DNA from: Candidatus Omnitrophota bacterium
GTDB taxonomy: Bacteria; Omnitrophota; Gorgyraeia; Gygaellales; Profunditerraquicolaceae
Reading direction: 5' to 3'
DNA: 13,232 nt
Assembly (NCBI GenBank): GCA_020062065.1
Contig: JAGUWZ010000161.1
Span: 1 to 13,232, forward strand
How positions within the stretch are numbered: position 1 is the stretch's first letter; each line of letters opens with the position of its first letter. The notes under the pieces are model-generated. The model did not search any database. It was not told the DNA's origin and saw only the letters and a program-made list of their open reading frames with translations. Position numbers and translations under genes: made by a program. Positions 1-6,274 of the stretch are shown in pieces.

Positions 1-17
1 AAACTACTTCTAACTAC

Positions 18-46
18 TTGACAGACAAAATGTTTTGTGCTATAAA
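18..46 (+). promoter_or_regulatory. sigma70-type promoter, near consensus
   Basis: A perfect -35 hexamer TTGACA lies at 18-23, followed by a 17-bp spacer and TATAAA at 41-46. TGC directly before the -10 gives an extended -10 element. Transcription should begin about 6-8 bases after the -10, around 52-56, which is almost on the ATG at 56. The sequence is seen directly; activity is inferred. An 8-base direct repeat AACTACTT (2-9 and 12-19, spaced 10 bp) overlaps the upstream edge. Confidence 0.75.
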
Positions 47-55
47 ATAATGGTT

Positions 56-613
56 ATGGAAAAAAAGGATATTTATGAACATCTAGCTAAGATTTATCTC
101 GGCAGCACATCAGCAAAAAAGAAAAAAGCATCTACAAAGGATTTTAAGAATTTTATTTTTATAAGCATTGCAATCATTTTAGGTGTTTTTATTCTCTTGT
201 CCACTTTGTCCTATAAACATAAATTCTCCCTTCAGGAAAGCGTGCTTATTATTTCTCCCGACATAGTAAAAATCAATTATAAGTTTAGCCCCACCCAAAA
301 AGAAATTCATTATTGGGATTTAAATGACTTAAATTTAAGCGAATACAAGGAATTAGGGTTCTCGATAAAAAAATCCAACAACGATGATATTGTATCTTTA
401 AGAGTGGAATTCACCAATGTCTATAAAGAAAAGGCCGAGGTTTATATTAAAGACATCTCGAATAAATGGCGGGATTATAAATTTAATCTTTCTGATTTTA
501 AAACTATAAGCGACTGGTCGCTAATGAAAAATCTGGCTTTTATAATCGAGGAATGGAACACAAAAGAAAACAGAGGTATAATTTATATAGATAACCTGAG
601 ATTTTTAAAGTAA
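56..613 (+). CDS. single-pass membrane protein with C-terminal jelly-roll (carbohydrate-binding-like) domain
   Basis: This 185-residue protein has a charged N-terminal cytoplasmic segment (residues 1-31, with a KKKK run at 21-24), one membrane helix at about 32-51, and an extracytoplasmic domain at about 60-185. The domain has the pattern of galactose-binding-like jelly rolls of the CBM11/CIA30 type: a WDLNDLNLSEYKELGF strand region, a KWRDYKFNLSDFK strand near 137-149, and a closing IYIDNLRF at 176-183. Substrate is unknown, and it could bind protein instead of sugar. The frame is open from 14, with a TTG at 35 and an ATG at 50, but neither has a Shine-Dalgarno and both lie at or upstream of the expected transcription start. 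I therefore chose ATG 56, which implies a leaderless or nearly leaderless mRNA. Family assignment is by pattern only. Confidence 0.65.
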   Translation: MEKKDIYEHLAKIYLGSTSAKKKKASTKDFKNFIFISIAIILGVFILLSTLSYKHKFSLQESVLIISPDIVKINYKFSPTQKEIHYWDLNDLNLSEYKELGFSIKKSNNDDIVSLRVEFTNVYKEKAEVYIKDISNKWRDYKFNLSDFKTISDWSLMKNLAFIIEEWNTKENRGIIYIDNLRFLK

Positions 614-652
614 GTGGGGTCATAAGCCAGCACTAATTTGCTGGATGTAACG

Positions 653-658
653 TATAAT
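653..658 (+). promoter_or_regulatory. possible -10 box before the ParA gene
   Basis: A perfect TATAAT lies 42 bases upstream of the ATG at 700, but no recognisable -35 sits 15-19 bp upstream and there is no TGn extension. A small hairpin (CCAGC 627-631 / GCTGG 640-644, 8-base loop) precedes it and could be a weak terminator remnant. In an AT-rich genome a lone TATAAT may be chance. Confidence 0.25.
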
Positions 659-699
659 TCAAATAATTGCTGGGTTATGTGCTCATTAAAGGAGGGATT

Positions 700-1794
700 A
701 TGCGGATTATTGCCATTGCCAATCAAAAAGGTGGCTGTGGTAAAACTACCACCGCCGTAAATCTAGCGGCATCCTTAGCAAGTAATAACAAAAAAGTTTT
801 GCTTATAGATTTAGATCCTCAGGCGCATGCAACCTTAGGTTTAAACATAAAGTCAGATTTCAACATTTATAATGTCCTTTCCAAACTCACTCCTAACAAA
901 GCAAAATTAGCCGAGATTATTCAGGAAGTCGATGCAAATTTTGATATCGCCCCTTCCGGTATCGTATTAAGCGCATTGGAACAGGAATTAGCCGGTGAAA
1001 TTGGCAGAGAATCCAGACTCTGGGAGACAATTACTGATTTTAGAAACAATTATGATTTTATCTTAATAGATTGTCCGCCTAATCTGGGTTTATTGACCAT
1101 AAATGCCATTCGGGCAACCGATGAAATAATTATACCTGTTGAGGCAAGCAAGTTCGCCATTGTGGGAATAGGTCAACTTATCGATATAATAAATCTTATC
1201 CGGGAGAGGCTTAATCACATCGTCGAATACCGCATTTTGTTAGTTAACTTCGATTCGCGGCTAAGGCATTCTTTTACCATGTTAGATAAAATCAAATCTA
1301 CTTTTAAAAACAAACTATTCAGCACGATAGTGCATGTAAATGTAAAACTTAAAGAGGCGCAGAATAACGGCACGCATATCCTGAATTTCGATAAATACTG
1401 CCGGGGTAGTAAAGACTATTTCAGTTTATCCAGAGAAATTATCATAGAAGAAGAGAAGGACGATAAAATAAAAGAGCCCGCAGATGCCCTTAAAGAAAAA
1501 ATGGAAAAAGTTCTAAAAGAAGAATTGCCCAAGTTTAAACTAACTGAGGTGTCCCTGCTATTTGCTGCGCCTGATGCAAAACAGGTTTATGTAGTTGGTG
1601 ATTTCAATAATTGGAAATTAGATGAAAGCAGCCTGATGAATCTGGAAAACGGTAGCTGGAGCAAAAAAATGAGCCTCCTACCCGGCCGTTACCGCTATCG
1701 TTTTGTCATGGATGGACAATGGCTTGAGGACCCCAACAATCCCAGCAAAGCAATAAATCCTTATGGACAAATGGATTCACTGATAGAGATTTAA
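700..1794 (+). CDS. ParA/MinD-family ATPase with C-terminal CBM48/AMPK-beta-like domain
   Basis: The protein has 364 residues. The N-terminal part (1 to about 245) is a ParA/Soj-type deviant-Walker ATPase: KGGCGKTT at 10-17 with signature Lys10 and catalytic Lys15, Walker A' DLDPQAH at 37-43, and Walker B ILIDCPP at 121-127. Such ATPases dimerise on ATP and position plasmids, chromosomes or protein cargo. After a charged linker (about 246-280) comes an E-set domain at about 283-364 with GDFNNW (300-305), LLPGRYRYRFVMDGQW (326-341) and DPNNP, matching the glycogen-binding domain of AMPK-beta. The two Trp positions that stack on glucan there (W305, W341) are kept. The start is set by an AGGAGGG Shine-Dalgarno just before ATG 700; an in-frame TTG at 667 is rejected because the ParA fold begins at MRIIAIANQ. 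No ParB-like partner is in the window. Cargo binding to glycogen is inference. Confidence 0.85.
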   Translation: MRIIAIANQKGGCGKTTTAVNLAASLASNNKKVLLIDLDPQAHATLGLNIKSDFNIYNVLSKLTPNKAKLAEIIQEVDANFDIAPSGIVLSALEQELAGEIGRESRLWETITDFRNNYDFILIDCPPNLGLLTINAIRATDEIIIPVEASKFAIVGIGQLIDIINLIRERLNHIVEYRILLVNFDSRLRHSFTMLDKIKSTFKNKLFSTIVHVNVKLKEAQNNGTHILNFDKYCRGSKDYFSLSREIIIEEEKDDKIKEPADALKEKMEKVLKEELPKFKLTEVSLLFAAPDAKQVYVVGDFNNWKLDESSLMNLENGSWSKKMSLLPGRYRYRFVMDGQWLEDPNNPSKAINPYGQMDSLIEI

Positions 1795-1829
1795 TCAACG
1801 AATTCATAATTTCTACAAAGGAGGCTGGT

Positions 1830-2216
1830 ATGGTTTTAAAGAAAAAAAGAAAGGAGCTGTCAGATAATAAAAAGAAGATGGTAAAGAAGAAGGTTTTCAG
1901 GGTAAAGAAGCCGGTTAAGAAAAAGCCGGTCAAGAAACCGGTAGTAAAAAAACTACTACGGAAAAAGCCTAAAGAAAATATCATTGGCATAGTTACCCAT
2001 TATTTCCCGAAAGTAAGGGTGGGGGTAGTAAAATTAAAGGCCCCTCTTGCCGTGGGTGATCTGATTAAAATTAAAGGCCATACCACTGATTTCACACAGA
2101 CCATTAAGTCAATTCAGATTGACCATGTTCCATTAGACAAAGCCAAGAAAGGTGATGAAATCGGCCTTTTAGTGGATTCGCGTGTAAGAAGACACGATGA
2201 ACTTTATACGGTATGA
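1830..2216 (+). CDS. Lys-rich protein with EF-Tu domain-2-like beta-barrel
   Basis: The protein has 128 residues. Residues 1-48 are extremely basic, with KKPV-type repeats at about 26-41 like histone-H1 tails. Residues 50-128 match the short 'translation elongation factor-like' proteins: IIGIVTHYFPKVRVGVVKL, then the GDLIKIKG turn (76-83) and the KAKKGDEIGLLV segment (104-115) typical of EF-Tu domain 2. There is no GTPase domain, so it is not an elongation factor. The basic tail suggests nucleic acid or ribosome binding (inference). An AAGGAGG Shine-Dalgarno at 1818-1824 sits six bases before the ATG. It starts 35 bp after the ParA-fusion gene and may share its transcript. The function of the barrel family is not known to me. 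Confidence 0.7.
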   Translation: MVLKKKRKELSDNKKKMVKKKVFRVKKPVKKKPVKKPVVKKLLRKKPKENIIGIVTHYFPKVRVGVVKLKAPLAVGDLIKIKGHTTDFTQTIKSIQIDHVPLDKAKKGDEIGLLVDSRVRRHDELYTV

Positions 2217-2219
2217 TGC

Positions 2220-2295
2220 GGAAACTGTTTCTATTCCAATCAGGACAGTGGGTTTGAATAATCCCACTTTCCCGAACAAATCGGAAACAGTTTCG
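2220..2295. repeat. REP-like palindromic repeat between genes
   Basis: GAAACTGTTTC (2221-2231) and its exact reverse complement GAAACAGTTTC (2284-2294) flank an inner hairpin, GGACAGTGGG (2243-2252) with CCCACTTTCC (2263-2272, one mismatch). The element begins three bases after the upstream stop codon, a usual place for REP-type repeats. The inner GGACAGT and the outer ACTGT/ACAGT cores resemble the two repeats inside the epimerase gene at 5323-5374 and 5920-5955. It could also act as a transcription attenuator, but no T-run follows. Confidence 0.6.
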
Positions 2296-2301
2296 TTTAG
2301 C

Positions 2302-2307
2302 TATAAT
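2302..2307 (+). promoter_or_regulatory. possible -10 box upstream of glmM
   Basis: A perfect TATAAT lies about 100 bases before the glmM start, just after the palindromic repeat. No convincing -35 is visible at 15-19 bp. If real, it would start an independent amino-sugar operon with a leader of about 95 bases. Confidence 0.25.
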
Positions 2308-2410
2308 ATAGTGCTACCCTAAATTTATCCCGCCTTCGCAAGTTGTTTTCCATTATTCTATAACAAATAGCAAAAGAAAGGAGTTTTTTAGTCTTTGCTA
2401 GGAGTAAAAA

Positions 2411-3784
2411 TTGGAAACTCTCATTAAAAATAGACATAGGCTTTTTGGTACCGACGGTATTCGCGGCACGCCAGGAGTTTATCCTTTAACTGATGATATG
2501 CTGGCAACTATTGCAAATGCTCTCACTTGGTATATTCTTAGTACTCGTCGCCACAAATCAAGGGTAGTTATTGGCAAAGACACTCGCTTAAGCGGCGCAA
2601 ACATCGAAAAAATCCTCACTGATAATATCCGCAGCCACGGCATCGATGTTTTATTGACCGGTATCATCACCACGCCGGGCTTGTCTTTCTTTGTCAAAAA
2701 CCTCAAAGCAGACGCAGGCATTATGATTTCAGCCTCTCATAACAAAGCCACAGATAACGGTATTAAGTTTTTTAATTCCAAGGGTCATAAATTTTCCGAA
2801 CAGGAAGAAGAGAATGTTGAGGATATAATCTTTGATAATCTGGTTAATAAAAATAAGTGGTTTCTTAAGAAAAATAAAGGGAAGGTCTCGAAAGTAAAGG
2901 ATGCTCAGCTAAGATACAGCAAATTCCTTAAATCAACTGTTAAAGGATTAAACCTCAAAGGGATTACTATTGCTTTGGACTGCGCCTGGGGTGCGGCAGC
3001 GCCGTTTGCCAAAAAACTCTTTACTGACTTAGGGGCGAAGGCGGTATCTATCCACGATAAACCATCAAGCCAGAAAGTCAATGAAGGCGGCGCGATTAAC
3101 CCAGCCATACTGAAAGAATTAGTTTTAGATTCAAAAGCTGACATCGGCATTGCTGTTGATGGTGATGGCGACAGAGGTATTTTGGTAGATGAAAAAGGCC
3201 ATACTATTGACGGAGATTACACAATTGCCATCATTGCCAGATATTTAAGGACTAAGAACAAACTGGCGAAAAACACAGTAGTGGGAACAGTAATGAGTAA
3301 CTACGGACTAAAGGAAAGTTTAGAGCAAGCAGGCGTGAAAATAATCTGCACAAATGTGGGTGATAAATATGTATTAGAGGCTTTGGTGGCCAACAATCTT
3401 AATCTGGGAGGCGAGCAATCCGGCCATACCATATTCCTTGATTATCTGGCTACTCCTGATGGGCTACTTACTGCTTTACAGATACTTCAAGCGATCAAGC
3501 AAACCAACAGACCTTTAAGTGAACTTTGCCGGTGTATGACAAAATTCCCGCAGATACTCGTCAATATCAAGGTTAAAGAGAAGAAGCCCTTTGAACAAAT
3601 GCCTTTGGTAAAAACAAGGCTTAAAGAATTCACCGACAGGCTTAGAGATGAAGGTAGAATTCTGTTGCGTTATTCAGGAACCGAAAACCTCGCGCGGGTA
3701 ATGGTTGAAGGCAAAGAGAAGGAACTTATTGAGAACATCGCTCATTCTTTAGCCTCTGAAATTAAGCAGGAAATCGGAGAGTAA
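2411..3784 (+). CDS. glmM: phosphoglucosamine mutase
   Basis: This cytoplasmic enzyme converts glucosamine-6-phosphate to glucosamine-1-phosphate on the route to UDP-GlcNAc for peptidoglycan and surface sugars. The 457 residues are close to the usual 445-460. All four phosphohexomutase signatures are visible: RLFGTDGIRG (10-19), the phosphoserine loop ISASHN (106-111, catalytic Ser109), the Mg-binding DGDGDR (250-255), the sugar-binding GGEQSG (333-338), and the phosphate-binding RYSGTENLARV (420-430). The start is a TTG at 2411, supported by AGGAG at 2400-2404 with a six-base spacer. The first in-frame ATG (residue 30) would delete the conserved FGTDGIRG, so it is excluded. A phosphomannomutase role cannot be ruled out fully. 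The gene lies upstream of two nucleotide-sugar enzymes and fits with them. Confidence 0.92.
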   Translation: METLIKNRHRLFGTDGIRGTPGVYPLTDDMLATIANALTWYILSTRRHKSRVVIGKDTRLSGANIEKILTDNIRSHGIDVLLTGIITTPGLSFFVKNLKADAGIMISASHNKATDNGIKFFNSKGHKFSEQEEENVEDIIFDNLVNKNKWFLKKNKGKVSKVKDAQLRYSKFLKSTVKGLNLKGITIALDCAWGAAAPFAKKLFTDLGAKAVSIHDKPSSQKVNEGGAINPAILKELVLDSKADIGIAVDGDGDRGILVDEKGHTIDGDYTIAIIARYLRTKNKLAKNTVVGTVMSNYGLKESLEQAGVKIICTNVGDKYVLEALVANNLNLGGEQSGHTIFLDYLATPDGLLTALQILQAIKQTNRPLSELCRCMTKFPQILVNIKVKEKKPFEQMPLVKTRLKEFTDRLRDEGRILLRYSGTENLARVMVEGKEKELIENIAHSLASEIKQEIGE

Positions 3785-3835
3785 AAAGGGGGGCGTTTCA
3801 ACGCGATAACAAAAATAACAAAAGGGAATAAACAT

Positions 3836-5134
3836 ATGAACAACTACGTAGCTCTTGAATCTAAAATTAACAACAAAACCGCCAAAATTGCCATTGTCGG
3901 CCTTGGCTACGTCGGTCTTCCTTTAGCCGTTAATTTCGGTAAAAAAGGATATTTTGTCTACGGCTTTGATACAGACTATTCCAGAATTAAGAAGTTAAGC
4001 AAGGGAGAAAAGTTCATTGTTGATGTTGACCCCTATGATGTCTTGGCATTAATCAAGCATAAAAAATTCTATCCTACAACTCAGGAAAAAGTTTTACACG
4101 ATGCCGATGCAATAATAGTTTGTGTTCCCACGCCTTTAAGAAAAGTCAAACTCCCTGATATCTCATACGTAGTGAAGGCAACCAGGACTATAAAAAAATA
4201 TTTAAGAAAAGGACAATTAATTATATTAGAGAGCACTTCTTACACTACGACAACCCGGGCAGTGGTTTTGCCGATACTGAAAGAATCGGGTTTAAAAGAG
4301 GGAAACGATTTTTATCTTTGCTTTTCTCCGGAAAGAGTTAACCCAGGAGATAAGAATTTTCCGGTAACTAAGATTCCTAAGGCAGTCGGCGGATTATCGC
4401 AGGAGTCCACTGACCTGGCATATTTATTATATACTCAGATTATGGAAAAGGTATTCAAAGTCTCCAGCCCTGAAGTAGCAGAGACATCGAAACTTTTAGA
4501 AAACACATTCAGGTTGGTCAATATCGCTCTCATCAATGAATTTGCGATCATCTGCCACAAATTTGGGATAAGTATCTGGGAGGTTATTGAATGCGCTAAA
4601 ACCAAACCTTTTGGTTTTATGCCGTTTTATCCTGGACCTGGAATCGGAGGTCACTGTATTCCTTGTGACCCAGTATTTTTATCCTGGAAAGCCAAGAAAT
4701 TAGGGTTTAAAACCCGGATGATTGATTTAGCTTCAGAAATGAACCGTTATATGCCTATATATGCCATAGAACGAGTGAAAGGACTTTTTGAAAAACAAAC
4801 ACTTAAAAATAAAAAAGTTTTGATATTAGGGGTAGCCTACAAGAAAGACGTAAAAGATTTAAGAGAGTCTCCGGCATTAGAGATAATCGAAGCCCTACAA
4901 AGGAATAAAGCAAAACTAAAATATTTTGATCCATTTTTTCCGTATTTAAAGATAAACAGCATTAATTTAAAAGCTATAAAATTAAATAAAGCCGCATTGA
5001 GCAAATTTGACTGTGTTGTTATCATAACCGACCACACAAACATTGATTATGATTTGATTCGCAAACATAGCAGGTTGATTTTTGATACCCGTAATGTCTA
5101 CAAGGGCAACTTTGCCAATGTCGTTAAATTGTAG
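3836..5134 (+). CDS. UDP-N-acetylhexosamine 6-dehydrogenase (WbpA/WbpO/TviB-like)
   Basis: This is a 432-residue member of the UDP-glucose/GDP-mannose dehydrogenase superfamily, which oxidises C6 of a nucleotide sugar to the uronic acid with two NAD+. The N-terminal Rossmann motif is VGLGYVG (21-27). Also visible are the SPERVNPG signature (164-171), the central-helix ETSKLLENTFRLVNIALINE (217-236, Lys219 and Asn223), the active-site GPGIGGHCIPCDP with Cys274, and the C-terminal domain GVAYKKDVKDLRESPA (332-347). SPERVNPG and IGGHCIPCDP are typical of the UDP-GlcNAc/UDP-GalNAc-using branch (WbpA, WbpO, TviB), not UDP-glucose dehydrogenase. An AAGGGAA Shine-Dalgarno precedes the ATG, 51 bp after glmM. 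The following epimerase gene makes UDP-GalNAcA the likely product of the pair, as in TviB/TviC (inference). GlcNAcA or ManNAcA remain possible. Confidence 0.88.
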   Translation: MNNYVALESKINNKTAKIAIVGLGYVGLPLAVNFGKKGYFVYGFDTDYSRIKKLSKGEKFIVDVDPYDVLALIKHKKFYPTTQEKVLHDADAIIVCVPTPLRKVKLPDISYVVKATRTIKKYLRKGQLIILESTSYTTTTRAVVLPILKESGLKEGNDFYLCFSPERVNPGDKNFPVTKIPKAVGGLSQESTDLAYLLYTQIMEKVFKVSSPEVAETSKLLENTFRLVNIALINEFAIICHKFGISIWEVIECAKTKPFGFMPFYPGPGIGGHCIPCDPVFLSWKAKKLGFKTRMIDLASEMNRYMPIYAIERVKGLFEKQTLKNKKVLILGVAYKKDVKDLRESPALEIIEALQRNKAKLKYFDPFFPYLKINSINLKAIKLNKAALSKFDCVVIITDHTNIDYDLIRKHSRLIFDTRNVYKGNFANVVKL

Positions 5135-5182
5135 GTAGAAAGAGACTTAAAAAGACACTGTCTAAAATAAGGAGGCTTCCAA

Positions 5183-6202
5183 ATGAAATTTCTAGTAACA
5201 GGCGGTGCAGGTTTTATCGGTTCCCACATAGTAGAACGCCTACTTAAAGACGGTCACTTTGTCCGCGTTTTAGACAACTTTTATACTGGCAAACGCGAGA
5301 ATCTTAGCTTTGTTAGACTAAAGAGACTGTCTCCAGAGATAGCTAATTCAAAGAAAACCAAGGAGACTGTCTCTGGTTTTGAGCTCATCGAAGGCGATAT
5401 CAGAGATAAATCCACCTGTAATAAGGCTTGCAAAGGTATTGATGTTGTTTCGCATCAAGCTGCATTAAGAAGTGTTCCCAAGTCAATGCAGACACCTCAT
5501 GAGTACAATGAGGTAAATATTGATGGGACATTGAATGTTTTAGAAGCAGCAAGAGAGAATAAGATAAAACGTTTTGTTTTTGCTTCTTCAAGCTCGGTTT
5601 ATGGTGATACTAATAAATTTCCTGAGAGAGAAGAGGCCTATCCGCTTTTAATTTCCCCTTATGCCTTAAGCAAATTAGTCGGTGAATACTATTGCCGTAT
5701 ATTTTCAGAACATTTTGGCATAGAAACTGTCTGTCTTAGGTATTTTAATGTTTTCGGTCCCAGGCAGGCTTTGGATGACGAATATGCTGTGGTTATTCCT
5801 AAATTTATACACTGCATTTTACATAATGAGCAGCCGCCGATTTTCGGCACAGGCAAGCAATCCCGTGATTTTACCTACATTGATGATGTTGTTCAGGCTA
5901 ATATTCTTGCCGCAACAATGGAACTGTCCCCGAAGGGAACAAAGGGGACTGTCCCGGTTGTTTTTCATGGAGTCTTTAACGTGGCCAACGGCAAAGACAA
6001 TACCATTCTTTACCTTGTGGATGCTTTAAATAAGATAATCGGCAAAAATATAAAACCAAAGTTTTTACCTGTGCGTGCTGGCGACGTCTTCCGCACCTGC
6101 GCAGACATCTCCAAAATTAAGAAAGTGTTGGGATTTAAGCCAAAAGTCGATTTCGAGGAAGGCTTAAAAAGAACTGTGGAAAAATGGGGGATGGCCCTTT
6201 AA
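5183..6202 (+). CDS. NAD-dependent UDP-GlcNAc 4-epimerase-type SDR (WbpP/TviC-like) with two in-frame palindromic inserts
   Basis: An extended short-chain dehydrogenase that probably interconverts UDP-GlcNAc(A) and UDP-GalNAc(A). Visible are the NAD-binding GGAGFIGSH (7-15), GDIRD (71-75), HQAALRSVPKS (91-101), the catalytic SSSSVYG (135-141) with Tyr160-xxx-Lys164, and RYFNVFGPRQ (186-195). An AAGGAGG lies seven bases before the ATG. At 339 residues it is longer than the roughly 305-320 expected. The excess is in two low-similarity segments: about 44-65 between TGKREN and FELIEGDIRD, and about 247-262 before VFNVANG. Both coincide exactly with DNA palindromes having an ACTGT core. The reading frame is intact and all catalytic motifs remain, so the enzyme is probably still functional. 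It sits 48 bp after the dehydrogenase gene. Confidence 0.88.
   Translation: MKFLVTGGAGFIGSHIVERLLKDGHFVRVLDNFYTGKRENLSFVRLKRLSPEIANSKKTKETVSGFELIEGDIRDKSTCNKACKGIDVVSHQAALRSVPKSMQTPHEYNEVNIDGTLNVLEAARENKIKRFVFASSSSVYGDTNKFPEREEAYPLLISPYALSKLVGEYYCRIFSEHFGIETVCLRYFNVFGPRQALDDEYAVVIPKFIHCILHNEQPPIFGTGKQSRDFTYIDDVVQANILAATMELSPKGTKGTVPVVFHGVFNVANGKDNTILYLVDALNKIIGKNIKPKFLPVRAGDVFRTCADISKIKKVLGFKPKVDFEEGLKRTVEKWGMAL
5323..5374. repeat. REP-like palindromic repeat inside the epimerase gene (copy 1)
   Basis: GAGACTGTCTCC (5323-5334) and GGAGACTGTCTC (5362-5373) form an inverted repeat of 12 bp with one central mismatch, extended by an A-T pair, around a 27-base loop. Each arm is also a near-palindrome, GAGACTGTCTC, so the two arms are direct repeats 40 bp apart as well. 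It is translated in frame as epimerase residues about 44-65. It is more diverged than the 5920-5955 copy, which would suit an older insertion. Confidence 0.7.
5920..5955. repeat. REP-like palindromic repeat inside the epimerase gene (copy 2)
   Basis: GGAACTGTCCCC (5920-5931) and GGGGACTGTCCC (5944-5955) pair across a 12-base loop. GTCCCC/GGGGAC is a perfect six-base core, extended to about twelve positions with two mismatches. The local GC content is well above that of the flanking gene. It is translated in frame as the residues SPKGTKGTVP. No transposase or target-site duplication was recognised nearby. Confidence 0.72.
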
Positions 6203-6211
6203 GTTAAGCGA

Positions 6212-6233
6212 ATAATGAGTATATACTCATTAT
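6212..6233. promoter_or_regulatory. 22-bp perfect palindrome, probable operator of the DUF134 operon
   Basis: ATAATGAGTAT followed by ATACTCATTAT is a perfect two-fold palindrome, 41 bases before the DUF134 start and ten after the epimerase stop. TATACT at 6222-6227 inside it is a good -10 match, so a dimer bound here would cover a promoter. The DUF134 protein is the obvious candidate ligand (autoregulation, inferred). As RNA it could also fold into a hairpin, but no T-run follows. Confidence 0.6.
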
Positions 6234-6274
6234 AACTATGGCGTTAAAACTAAGTAAGTTCAGGGAAATTTAAA

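Noticed and set aside
1706..1990. Phe-rich open frame on the - strand
   Set aside because: It is the antisense image of the Lys-rich tail of the 1830-2216 gene and the CBM48 end; low complexity, no ribosome site.
3793..3804. GCGTTTCAACGC inverted repeat after glmM
   Set aside because: Only a 4-5 bp stem with no T-run; too weak to call a terminator or operator.
5153..5163. AGACACTGTCT palindrome before the epimerase gene
   Set aside because: It resembles the repeat cores but is centred on a different base and lacks a second arm; too short to claim as a family member.
5721..5730. GAAACTGTCT in the epimerase, similar to the repeat cores
   Set aside because: It encodes the conserved ETVCLRYFN motif of the family and has no paired arm, so the match is coincidental.
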